DNA from: JAVDCA01 sp035293985
GTDB taxonomy: Bacteria > Pseudomonadota > Alphaproteobacteria > Rhizobiales > Xanthobacteraceae
Assembly: GCA_035293985.1 (NCBI GenBank)
Contig: DATGLS010000052.1
Location: 310,001 to 374,000 of the forward strand
Direction of reading: 5' to 3'
Length of the DNA stretch: 64,000 bases
Below, piece by piece: positions 53,438 through 64,000 of the stretch; positions within the stretch are counted from its first letter, which is position 1; each line of letters begins with the position of its first letter. The notes beneath the pieces are model-generated. The model saw only the letters and a list, made by a program, of their open reading frames with translations, did no database searches and was not told where the DNA came from. Both the position numbers and the translations under genes were made by a program.

Positions 53438-54643
53438 ATGAACGACACACAAGCTGCCGTCCCGGCGGCGGAATCGGGCTGGAGTGAGCCCAAGCCGACC
53501 GCCCTCCTGGTTCTCGCCGACGGCACCGTGCTGGAGGGAACCGGGTTCGGCGCGATCGGCCATGCGGTCGGCGAGGTGTGCTTCAACACCGCGATGACGG
53601 GCTACGAGGAGATCCTCACCGATCCGTCCTATGCGGGACAGATCATCACCTTCACGTTCCCGCACATCGGCAATGTCGGCACCAACGAGGAAGACATCGA
53701 GACCGTCAACATGGCGGCGACGCCGGGCGCCCGCGGCGTGATCCTGCACTCGGCGATCACCAACCAATCGAACTATCGCGCGACGCGCCATCTCGACCAG
53801 TGGCTCAAGGCGCGCGGCGTCGTCGGCTTGAGCGGCATCGACACGCGCGCCCTGACGAGCCTGATCCGCACCAAGGGCATGCCCAACGCCGTGATCGCGC
53901 ACGCGGCCGACGGCGTCTTCGATCTCGCGGCGCTGAGACAAGAGGCGCGCGAGTGGCCCGGCCTCGTCGGCATGGACCTCGTGCCGATGGTGACGAGCGG
54001 CCAGCGCTTCGACTGGGACGAGACGCCGTGGGAATGGGGCAAAGGCTACGGCCGCAACACGGCCCCGCAGTTCAACGTCGTCGCGATCGACTATGGCATC
54101 AAGCGCAACATCCTGCGCCAACTTTCGGCCGCCGGTGCCAAGGTGACGGTCGTGCCGGCGACCACGGCGGCCGAGGACATCCTGGCACTCAAGCCCGACG
54201 GGGTCTTCCTCTCCAACGGCCCGGGCGATCCGGCGGCGACCGGCGAATACGCGGTGCCGGTGATCCGCGAGCTGATCGCGCGCAACGTGCCGACCTTCGG
54301 CATCTGCCTTGGCCACCAGATGCTCGGCATCGCGCTCGGCGGCAAGACGATGAAGATGCATCAGGGCCATCACGGCGCCAACCATCCCGTGAAGGACCTC
54401 ACCACCGGCAAGGTCGAGATCACGTCGATGAACCACGGCTTCGCGGTCGACCGCGCCTCGCTGCCCGGCAACGTCGAGGAGACGCACGTCTCGCTGTTCG
54501 ACGGCTCGAACTGCGGCATCGCGCTCAAGGACAAGCCGGTGTTCTCGGTCCAGTATCACCCGGAAGCCTCGCCGGGGCCGCGCGACAGTCACTATCTGTT
54601 CACGCGGTTCGTCGAGCTGATGCGATCGCGCAAGGCGGCATGA
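53438..54643 (+). CDS. carA: Carbamoyl-phosphate synthase small subunit
   Basis: 401 aa. N-terminal CPSase_sm_chain (ALLVLADGTVLEGTGFGAIG) and C-terminal class I glutamine amidotransferase with Cys in PTFGICLGHQMLGIALGG and His-Glu in SVQYHPEASPGP. Supplies ammonia to CarB for arginine and pyrimidine synthesis. carB follows about 1.9 kb later, separated by a cupin gene, a methyltransferase gene and tRNA-Cys. Confidence 0.98.
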   Translation: MNDTQAAVPAAESGWSEPKPTALLVLADGTVLEGTGFGAIGHAVGEVCFNTAMTGYEEILTDPSYAGQIITFTFPHIGNVGTNEEDIETVNMAATPGARGVILHSAITNQSNYRATRHLDQWLKARGVVGLSGIDTRALTSLIRTKGMPNAVIAHAADGVFDLAALRQEAREWPGLVGMDLVPMVTSGQRFDWDETPWEWGKGYGRNTAPQFNVVAIDYGIKRNILRQLSAAGAKVTVVPATTAAEDILALKPDGVFLSNGPGDPAATGEYAVPVIRELIARNVPTFGICLGHQMLGIALGGKTMKMHQGHHGANHPVKDLTTGKVEITSMNHGFAVDRASLPGNVEETHVSLFDGSNCGIALKDKPVFSVQYHPEASPGPRDSHYLFTRFVELMRSRKAA

Positions 54644-54744
54644 CGCGAGCCGTCTTAAGACCGCATTAAAAGTGCCCGAATAGAAGCGTAACCGTCACGT
54701 TTCGCCGCCGCTTGCGGCGGCCTGAGCGACGCAAGGCCCCGTCG

Positions 54745-55272
54745 ATGTCACCCCCGCCCCCGACCGCGCCAGAGACCTTCTCGTTCGTCGACGACGGCTC
54801 GGTTCCCAACAATCCGAAGCTGCCGTTTCTGATCTATCGCGGCGCCATCGATCTCAAAGGCAGCCCCGATCCGGAGGAGCTGGTCGAGCGCACGTTCGCG
54901 GCCAACCGCTGGGGCGAGATGTGGCGTAACGGCGTCTATCCCTACGTGCACTACCACTCGATGATTCACGAGGCGATGGGCCTCGCCCGCGGTCGTGCCA
55001 GGGTGCGCTTCGGCGGCAATCACGGGCGCGAGATCGAGATCGCCGCAGGAGACGTCTGCGTGCTGCCGGCCGGCACCGGCCATCAGGGCCTGTGGTCGAG
55101 CCCGGATCTCGTCGTGATCGGCGCCTATCCGCCGAGCGGAAAATACGACCTCTGCCGCGGCAGCAAGGCCGATCATGCCCGCGCGATCGGGGCGATCGCC
55201 GAGGTGCCGCTGCCGCTCACCGATCCGGTCTTCGGCGCCGCCGGGCCGCTCACGAAGCTCTGGCGCGGCTAG
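54745..55272 (+). CDS. Cupin-like protein
   Basis: 175 aa. YPYVHYHSMIHEAMGLARGRARVRFGG, EIEIAAGDVCVLPAGTGHQGLWSS form the two beta-barrel motifs with His ligands. Starts at ATG 54745 after carA. Unknown substrate. Confidence 0.82.
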   Translation: MSPPPPTAPETFSFVDDGSVPNNPKLPFLIYRGAIDLKGSPDPEELVERTFAANRWGEMWRNGVYPYVHYHSMIHEAMGLARGRARVRFGGNHGREIEIAAGDVCVLPAGTGHQGLWSSPDLVVIGAYPPSGKYDLCRGSKADHARAIGAIAEVPLPLTDPVFGAAGPLTKLWRG

Positions 55273-55275
55273 CGC

Positions 55276-55366
55276 GACATCGCGAGTGGCGAATAGCGAA
55301 TGGCGAGTTGCAGGAGACCTGTTCGCTACTCACTATTCGCCATTCGCCCGTATTCGCCTGTATGAA
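55276..55366. repeat. Dispersed repeat with GCGAATAGCGAAT arms
   Basis: GCGAGTGGCGAATAGCGAATGGCGAG and CTCACTATTCGCCATTCGCCC are inverted arms. A relative is at 63357-63426. Confidence 0.7.
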
Positions 55367-55401
55367 CCTTCTCACCTGACGGGGACGTACTCAGTACCAT
55401 C

Positions 55402-56109
55402 ATGGACGGCTGGATCGACTTCTACGACTCGGCGCACTCGATCTATGTCAATGCGCACCACCGCGACGTGCACTTCCGTCGCCTCGCCGAGGACCTGAGC
55501 CGATATGTGCGCCCGGGCGCGGCCGTGCTCGATTACGGCTGCGGCGAGGCGCTGCATGCCGACATCGTCGCCGAGAAAGCCGGCCGGCTGATTCTGATCG
55601 AGCCCGCGCGCGGGGTGCGTGCACGGCTGTCGGCGCGCTTCGGCGAGAACGCGAAGATCGAGCCGAGCGGGCCCGAGCGACTCGCTTCCCTGCCCGACCA
55701 CTCGATCGATCTCGTGATCATGCATTCGGTCGCGCAGTATCTGACCCCGAAGGAACTCGACGCGACGCTCGCGCGGCTGCGCCGGCTGTTGCGGCCGGAC
55801 GGACTGTTCGTGCTCGGCGACGTGATCCCATCCCGGACGTCGGCGCTGCATGACGCAACGGCGCTGCTGCGCTTCGGCGCCCGCGAGGGCTTCTTTTTCG
55901 CCGCGATCGGCGGACTTGCCCGCACCACGCTGTCGTCTTACCGGCAACTGCGCTCGTCGCTCGGCCTCACTCGGTATGATGAGCCGGCACTGATCGAGAA
56001 ACTCGCCGCCGCCGGCTTCACGGCCCGCCGGGCGGGGCAAAACATAGGCCATAACTCCTCGCGGATGACCTTCCTGGCATTGCCGGCGGGTTCCGCGGCC
56101 TGGAACTAG
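55402..56109 (+). CDS. Class I SAM-dependent methyltransferase
   Basis: 235 aa. Motif I AAVLDYGCGEALHADIVAE, motif II-like LILIEPARGVRARLS, DHSIDLVIMHSVAQYL (motif IV) and a C-terminal Rossmann extension. ATG 55402. Substrate unknown; in the carA-carB interval on the same strand. Confidence 0.88.
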   Translation: MDGWIDFYDSAHSIYVNAHHRDVHFRRLAEDLSRYVRPGAAVLDYGCGEALHADIVAEKAGRLILIEPARGVRARLSARFGENAKIEPSGPERLASLPDHSIDLVIMHSVAQYLTPKELDATLARLRRLLRPDGLFVLGDVIPSRTSALHDATALLRFGAREGFFFAAIGGLARTTLSSYRQLRSSLGLTRYDEPALIEKLAAAGFTARRAGQNIGHNSSRMTFLALPAGSAAWN

Positions 56110-56195
56110 GAGTAGTATAAGATGTTGTTACCATTGATGGATTTTTACCAGCGCTGCTAAGCACCCGGCAATTGTGCGGGTGCTATGAACGCGTC

Positions 56196-56270
56196 GGCCC
56201 GGTGGCGGAGCGGCGACGCAGAGGCTGTGCAAGGCCTCAAAGCCTGGTTCGAATCCAGGTCGGGCCTCCA
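56196..56270 (+). tRNA. tRNA-Cys (GCA) with an enlarged anticodon loop
   Basis: 75 nt with encoded CCA. Acceptor GGCCCGG with CGGGCC and discriminator T (tRNA-Cys typical), D-arm TGGCGGAGCGGCGACGC, T-arm CCTGGTTCGAATCCAGG. The anticodon arm reads GAGGC-TGTGCAAG-GCCTC: a 5-bp stem with an 8-nt loop, one longer than normal. GCA is present. Confidence 0.75.
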
Positions 56271-56531
56271 ATTTTCGCGGACGTTCGTCGCGAAAATTGT
56301 CGCGCCGAAGCCCACGGGGCGAAGGCGGACGCTGCGAGCCTCCCTGTTCCATTTTCCCGCGCCGCCACCTATCTGTGGAACGACCGTCACCCAATCGTCG
56401 CGCCCTTCCATCCCCGCCGATTCTCGGCTAAGGGGACCCGGCCGCGCCCGAAGCCTCCCCGCGTGGCGACCAGGCGGCGCGTCCACGACGCCTTTTTTTA
56501 TGCCCGCAATCAACGAGTTAGCGGTCACGGG

Positions 56532-59975
<3,444 letters not shown>

Positions 59976-60027
59976 TCGCCGCCCGGCGCGAAGGTGACGG
60001 CAGGAGTTGGAGTGGCAGAGAGACGTG

Positions 60028-60059
60028 CGATCGCGAGTCGTGAAACCGATTCGCGATCG
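60028..60059. repeat. Inverted repeat in the greA leader
   Basis: CGATCGCGA-N14-TCGCGATCG, 9-bp perfect arms, 33 nt before the greA ATG; may be the carB terminator or part of the greA leader. Confidence 0.55.
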
Positions 60060-60091
60060 GAACTTTATTCTCTGCGGAGGATTTAGGAGCG

Positions 60092-60565
60092 ATGGACAAG
60101 ATACCAATGACAGCGGCGGGCTACGCCGTGCTCGAGCAGGAGCTGAAGCACTGCCAGGCGGTGGAACGGCCTCGCATCATCCAGCAGATCACCGACGCCC
60201 GGTCGCACGGCGACTTGTCGGAGAATGCCGAGTATCACGCCGCCAAGGAGCAGCAGTCGCTCAACGAGGGCCGCATCGCCGAGCTCGAGGACAAGCTCGC
60301 GCGCGCCGAGGTGATCGACGTTTCGAAGCTCTCCGGCGACACCGTCAAGTTCGGCGCCACCGTGACGCTGGTCGACGAGGACACCGAGAAGAAATCGGTC
60401 TGGCAGATCGTGGGCGAGCCCGAAGCCGACGCCAAGAAGGGCCGCATCTCGATCACCTCGCCGCTCGCCCGCGCGCTGCTCGGCAAGAAAAAAGGCGCCC
60501 AGGTCGAGGTGGTGACGCCGGGCGGCGCCAAGGCCTACGAGGTCATGAAGGTCGAGTGGCGGTAA
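60092..60565 (+). CDS. greA: Transcription elongation factor GreA
   Basis: 157 aa. Coiled-coil N-terminus (GYAVLEQELKHCQAVERPRI, SENAEYHAAKEQQSL with the acidic tip) and FKBP-like C-terminal domain (ISITSPLARALLGKKKGAQVEV). Restarts backtracked RNA polymerase by stimulating transcript cleavage. Strong AGGAG 3 nt before ATG. Confidence 0.97.
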   Translation: MDKIPMTAAGYAVLEQELKHCQAVERPRIIQQITDARSHGDLSENAEYHAAKEQQSLNEGRIAELEDKLARAEVIDVSKLSGDTVKFGATVTLVDEDTEKKSVWQIVGEPEADAKKGRISITSPLARALLGKKKGAQVEVVTPGGAKAYEVMKVEWR

Positions 60566-60596
60566 GTTAAAAGTCCGACTCGCAGATCACCTCTTA

Positions 60597-60676
60597 CGTC
60601 ATGCCCGGGCTTGTCCTGGCTTGTCCCGGGCATGCACGTCTTCAGCCGCAAGCAAGAAGTGTTGGATGGCCCGGGA
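60597..60676. repeat. Dispersed intergenic inverted repeat (family A, copy 3)
   Basis: CGTCATGCCCGGGCTTGTCC...GTGTTGGATGGCCCGGGAC; decayed relative of the copies at 31054 and 52797, between converging greA and the lrp-like gene. Confidence 0.7.
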
Positions 60677-61150
60677 CTACTCACTCCCCTCCATCGGCAC
60701 AACCGCCGCGTCCTTCGAGTTGCGCAGCGTCAATGATGTCTTCACGTTGCGCACGTGCGGGGCCGCGGTGAGCTCGGTGACGAAGGTCTGGAAGGTCTTG
60801 AGGTCGGGCGCCACGCATTTGAGCATGAAGTCGATCTCGCCGGACAGCATCCAGCACTCGCGCACCAGGGGCTGCGACCGGACGAACTTCTCGAACTCGA
60901 TGAGGTCCGCTTCCGCCTGGCTCGACAGGTGCACCATGGCAAACACCGTCACCTCGTAGCCGAGCAGCTTCTCGTCGAGCAGCGCGCGATAGCCCTTGAT
61001 ATAGCCGGCCTCCTCAAGCGCCCGCACCCTGCGCAGGCAGGGCGGCGCCGAGATGCCGACCCGCCGGGCGAGTTCCACATTGGTGATTCGGCCATTGTCC
61101 TGCAGCTCGCGCAGGATGTGGCGGTCGATATCGTCGAGGCGGGCGGACAC
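60677..61150 (-). CDS. Lrp/AsnC family transcriptional regulator
   Basis: 157 aa. N-terminal HTH (DIDRHILRELQDNGRITNVELARRVGISAPPCLRRVRALEEAGYIKG), C-terminal RAM domain (VTVFAMVHLSSQAEADLIEFEKFV). In Rhizobiales this gene position is commonly next to trxB. Probably an amino-acid-responsive regulator. Confidence 0.95.
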   Translation of the reverse strand: MSARLDDIDRHILRELQDNGRITNVELARRVGISAPPCLRRVRALEEAGYIKGYRALLDEKLLGYEVTVFAMVHLSSQAEADLIEFEKFVRSQPLVRECWMLSGEIDFMLKCVAPDLKTFQTFVTELTAAPHVRNVKTSLTLRNSKDAAVVPMEGSE

Positions 61151-61388
61151 GAAGGCTCTCCGCAGGTTGATCGGCGGGCCGCTATCTACCCCGAACGCTA
61201 CCGCTGCGAAAGATTATTGCGCGTGCACGGGCGTGAAATTCGTCGAAATTGCCACTTCCCGGCGCAAACTGTGCACGCCCAGGGTTGCGTATCTTGCATA
61301 GCTTGGCGAAACGCTTACATTGCAGCCGCAAGCCCGCACCAGCCTGGTACCGGCGCTTTGTGGCCTCTTTCCCGCTCAGGACCCCGCA

Positions 61389-62360
61389 ATGCCCAAGACT
61401 ACCCACGCCAAGGTCGTCATCATCGGCTCGGGGCCGGCCGGATATACGGCCGCGATCTATGCGGCCCGCGCGATGCTCGAGCCGATCCTGATTCAGGGCG
61501 TCCAGCCGGGCGGGCAGCTCACCATCACGACCGACGTGGAGAACTACCCGGGCTTTGCCGACGTCATCCAGGGCCCCTGGCTCATGGAACAGATGCAGCG
61601 GCAGGCCGAGCATGTCGGCACCCGCATCGTCACCGACCACGTCAATGCGCTCGATCTGGACAACCGTCCGTTCCGCCTCACCTGCGACTCCGGCGAGGTC
61701 TACCTCGCCGATAGCCTGGTTCTGGCAACCGGCGCCCAGGCGCGCTGGCTCGACTTGCCGTCGGAGCAGAAGTTCAAGGGTTACGGGGTCTCCGCCTGCG
61801 CGACCTGCGACGGCTTCTTCTACCGCGGCAAGAACGTGTTCGTGATCGGCGGCGGCAATACGGCCGTCGAGGAGGCCCTGTTTCTCACCAATTTCGCCGC
61901 CCACGTGACGGTCGTGCACCGGCGCGACCACTTTCGCGCCGAGAAAATTCTCCAGGATCGCCTGTTCAAGAACCCGAAGATCGCGGTCGCCTGGAATTCG
62001 GTGCTGCACGACGTGCGCGGGGATGAGAATCCGCTCAAGGTGAAGAGCGTCGCGCTCCGCAACGTCGAGACCGGCGCCGTGACCGAGCATCAGGCCGACG
62101 GCGTGTTCATCGCCATCGGCCATTCGCCGGCGACCGAGCTGGTCGCCGACAAGCTCGAGCTCAAGCCCTCCGGCTACGTCAAGACCGCGCCGTTCTCCAC
62201 CGCGACCTCGATCGCCGGCGTCTTTGCGGCGGGCGACGTGACCGACGACGTCTACCGGCAGGCCGTGACCGCGGCCGGCATGGGCTGCATGGCGGCGCTC
62301 GAGGCGGAACGATTCCTCGCCGCACATGGCGAGACCGAGCGGCGCGCGGCCGCGGAGTGA
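61389..62360 (+). CDS. trxB: Thioredoxin-disulfide reductase
   Basis: 323 aa. FAD-binding GSGPAGYTAAIYAARA, redox pair CATC in SACATCDGFFYRG, NADPH-binding GGGNTAVEEALFL, and the FAD C-terminal motif AAGDVTDDVYRQAVTAAGMGC. Low molecular weight bacterial TrxR. ATG 61389. Confidence 0.97.
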   Translation: MPKTTHAKVVIIGSGPAGYTAAIYAARAMLEPILIQGVQPGGQLTITTDVENYPGFADVIQGPWLMEQMQRQAEHVGTRIVTDHVNALDLDNRPFRLTCDSGEVYLADSLVLATGAQARWLDLPSEQKFKGYGVSACATCDGFFYRGKNVFVIGGGNTAVEEALFLTNFAAHVTVVHRRDHFRAEKILQDRLFKNPKIAVAWNSVLHDVRGDENPLKVKSVALRNVETGAVTEHQADGVFIAIGHSPATELVADKLELKPSGYVKTAPFSTATSIAGVFAAGDVTDDVYRQAVTAAGMGCMAALEAERFLAAHGETERRAAAE

Positions 62361-62371
62361 GCGGCATCTCA

Positions 62372-62417
62372 GCATGATCCCGAAAAGTCGCCGCCGGTTT
62401 TCGGAAGAGATCATGCT
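62372..62417. repeat. Dispersed palindrome (family B, copy 3)
   Basis: GCATGATCCCGAAAAGTCG...CGGTTTTCGGAAGAGATCATGC, the standard GCATGATC/GATCATGC intergenic palindrome of many Rhizobiales. Confidence 0.8.
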
Positions 62418-62460
62418 CAGACGGTCGGCTGGCGTGGGTGGGCTTTAAGGTTTCTGCATC

Positions 62461-63351
62461 ATGGACTGGGACAAGCTGAAGGTCTTTCACGCCGCCGCCG
62501 AGGCGGGCAGTTTCACGCATGCGGGTGAGCAGCTCGGGCTGTCGCAATCGGCCGTGTCGCGCCAGGTGAGCGCGCTCGAGCAGGAGCTGTCGGTCGCGCT
62601 GTTTCACCGCCACGCGCGCGGGCTGATCCTCACCGAGCAGGGCGAGCTCCTCTATCGCACCGCCCATGAGGTGTTCATGAAGCTCGAGGCGGCGCGCGCC
62701 AAGCTCACCGACTCGCGCGAGCGCCCGCACGGCGACCTCAAGGTCACCACCACGGTCGGCATCGGCGTGCACTGGCTCACCCCGCGGCTCGGCGAGTTCG
62801 TCGATCTCTTTCCCGACATCCGCATCCAGCTCATCACCACCGACGAGGAGCTCGATCTCGCCATGCGCGAGGCGGACGTGGCGATCCGGCTGCGCCAGCC
62901 GACCCAGCCGGACCTGATCCAGCGCAAGCTCTTCTCGGTGCGCTTCCACGCCTACGCCTCGCCCGAGTACCTCAAGCGTTTCGGCACGCCGCGCACGATC
63001 GAGGATCTCGATTCGCACCGCGTGCTGCTCCTCGGTGGGCAGATTCCCGCCTACCTGCAGCCGACGCGTTGGCTGGTCGAGGTCGGGCGCGACGGCAAGG
63101 GTCCGCGCACGCCGCATCTCACCATCAACAACGTGCTCGGCATCCTGCGCGCGTCCCAGCGCGGGCTCGGTATCGCGATGTTGCCGGATTACCTCGTGGA
63201 GGAGAACGGCGGCCTCGTGCAGCTGTTCGCCGAGGCCGATCCGATCACGATCGACGCGTTCTTCGTCTATCCGGAGGAGCTCAAATCGGTCGCGCGCGTG
63301 CAGGCGTTTCGCGATTTTCTCGTCAGCAAGGCGCAGCGCTGGAATTACTGA
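62461..63351 (+). CDS. LysR-family transcriptional regulator
   Basis: 296 aa. N-terminal HTH (DWDKLKVFHAAAEAGSFTHA, GLSQSAVSRQVSALEQEL) and LysR substrate-binding domain. Follows trxB; the effector is unknown. Target may be within the locus or elsewhere. Confidence 0.95.
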   Translation: MDWDKLKVFHAAAEAGSFTHAGEQLGLSQSAVSRQVSALEQELSVALFHRHARGLILTEQGELLYRTAHEVFMKLEAARAKLTDSRERPHGDLKVTTTVGIGVHWLTPRLGEFVDLFPDIRIQLITTDEELDLAMREADVAIRLRQPTQPDLIQRKLFSVRFHAYASPEYLKRFGTPRTIEDLDSHRVLLLGGQIPAYLQPTRWLVEVGRDGKGPRTPHLTINNVLGILRASQRGLGIAMLPDYLVEENGGLVQLFAEADPITIDAFFVYPEELKSVARVQAFRDFLVSKAQRWNY

Positions 63352-63711
63352 GGGGGTGCGAATAGCGAGTGGCGAACAGCGAATCGAGCGCCCGAGTCCT
63401 TTTCGCTATTTCCTATTCGCCGTTCGGTGCGCGCAAGCTTCACGCCGCAAGACTTGTCGCCGTCACATGGCTGTCATGCGAGCCATTGCGTTGCGACTCA
63501 AATGGCAGCCCGACATATTCGATTCGTGCTGCGGATGATCTGATCGCTGCATCCTCCCAGGTCGCGATCGACCGCCGCAGTTGTTCCCCTCTGGAAGGTG
63601 ACTGTCGGCTCTGCCGACAAAACTGACGCCGGGCCCCGCGCCCGGCGTATTTTTGCGTCGCCATCGTCATTGCCAGGCGCGCGCACGCACGCCTCGCAAT
63701 GACGGTTTGGT
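63352..63711. other. Intergenic region with repeats and a terminator
   Basis: 360 bp. 63357-63426 is a copy of the GCGAATAGCGA element, then no supported gene. CGCCGGGC-N5-GCCCGGCG-TATTTTTG at 63627-63654 is a strong terminator whose transcript may be a small RNA, because LysR ends 275 bp away. Downstream, CGTCATTGCCAGGCGCGC...CGCCTCGCAATGACG is another inverted repeat. Confidence 0.5.
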
Positions 63712-64000
63712 CTAGGCGCTGGCGGCGCCGAACTGCCACCACGGGCGCGGCTGCTCGACGATCCGCTTGCCGGTGGTGGTGGAGATTTTTGCGAGCAGAT
63801 CGGCCTTCGCCATCGGCTTGGCGAAGAGGAAGCCCTGCCCGACGGGGACACCGAGGCCCTGCAGCTTGTGGCTCTCGTGCGCCGTCTCGATGCCCTCGGC
63901 GACCGTCTTCAAGCCGAAGCGGCGCGCCACATCGATGATCGACTCGAGCATCCCGGCCTTGACCCTGTCGAGGTGGCAATCGGTGACGTATGCGCGGTCG
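63712..64000 (-). CDS. EAL-domain protein, C-terminal fragment (cut by window edge)
   Basis: 95 codons up to the window edge: ends of the EAL (c-di-GMP phosphodiesterase) fold with LDRVKAGMLESIIDVARRFGLKTVAEGIETAHE and the terminal VGQGFLFAKPM (QGY/F-x3-P motif). The catalytic EAL residues lie outside the window. A downstream C-terminal tail of ~25 residues follows. Confidence 0.85.
   Translation of the reverse strand, partial: DRAYVTDCHLDRVKAGMLESIIDVARRFGLKTVAEGIETAHESHKLQGLGVPVGQGFLFAKPMAKADLLAKISTTTGKRIVEQPRPWWQFGAASA

Overview
The window is GC-rich chromosomal DNA of an alphaproteobacterium, most likely order Hyphomicrobiales (Rhizobiales), in the Xanthobacteraceae / Nitrobacteraceae neighbourhood (Pseudolabrys, Rhodoplanes or Bradyrhizobium relatives). 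The basis is the housekeeping order dnaG-rpoD ... gatB/yqeY-like < > carA ... carB-greA-lrp-trxB-lysR, four orphan tripartite-tricarboxylate (TctC/Bug) binding proteins, two c-type cytochrome genes, a PQQ alcohol dehydrogenase, and intergenic palindromes of the GCATGATC...GATCATGC type. This is inference from gene content; no 16S gene is present.

Layout. 1-5278: a minus-strand operon for uptake and oxidation of an amine or opine-like compound (binding protein, ATPase, two permeases, FAD oxidoreductase, 2Fe-2S protein cut by the window edge). 5459-18286: a 12.8-kb integrative genomic island in a tRNA-Ile(CAT) gene, bounded by a 15-bp direct repeat of the tRNA 3' end, with a tyrosine integrase next to the intact tRNA. 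It carries a type II-short CBASS anti-phage operon (CD-NTase, E2-like protein, patatin phospholipase). Divergent from it is a three-gene unit of sigma-factor-like protein, 143-aa protein and ImmA/IrrE-type peptidase that I propose as its regulator. A HEPN protein, a serine recombinase, a two-gene unit with a nucleoside-deoxyribosyltransferase-like protein, and a DNA-binding protein framed by 43-bp direct repeats complete it.

18628-44155: a mosaic of metabolic genes. It includes an amidohydrolase, cupins, a tandem pair of B12/radical-SAM enzymes, a PQQ alcohol dehydrogenase with a lanthanide-type Asp pair plus a dihaem cytochrome c, a RecD-like helicase, MmgE/PrpD, RidA, TctC/Bug proteins, a lytic transglycosylase, DUF3604 and CYTH-CHAD proteins, and a toxin-antitoxin locus whose toxin is broken.

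44818-64000: core genome. rpoD and dnaG, an ArsR-type regulator, an FKBP isomerase, two more TctC/Bug proteins, a GatB/YqeY protein, carA, a methyltransferase, tRNA-Cys with an oversized anticodon loop, carB, greA, Lrp, trxB, LysR, and the C-terminal end of an EAL-domain protein at the right edge.

Most interesting: the island as a whole, and within it the divergent pairing of a sigma/ImmA-peptidase module with CBASS across a 209-bp control region that contains a perfect 10-bp dyad.
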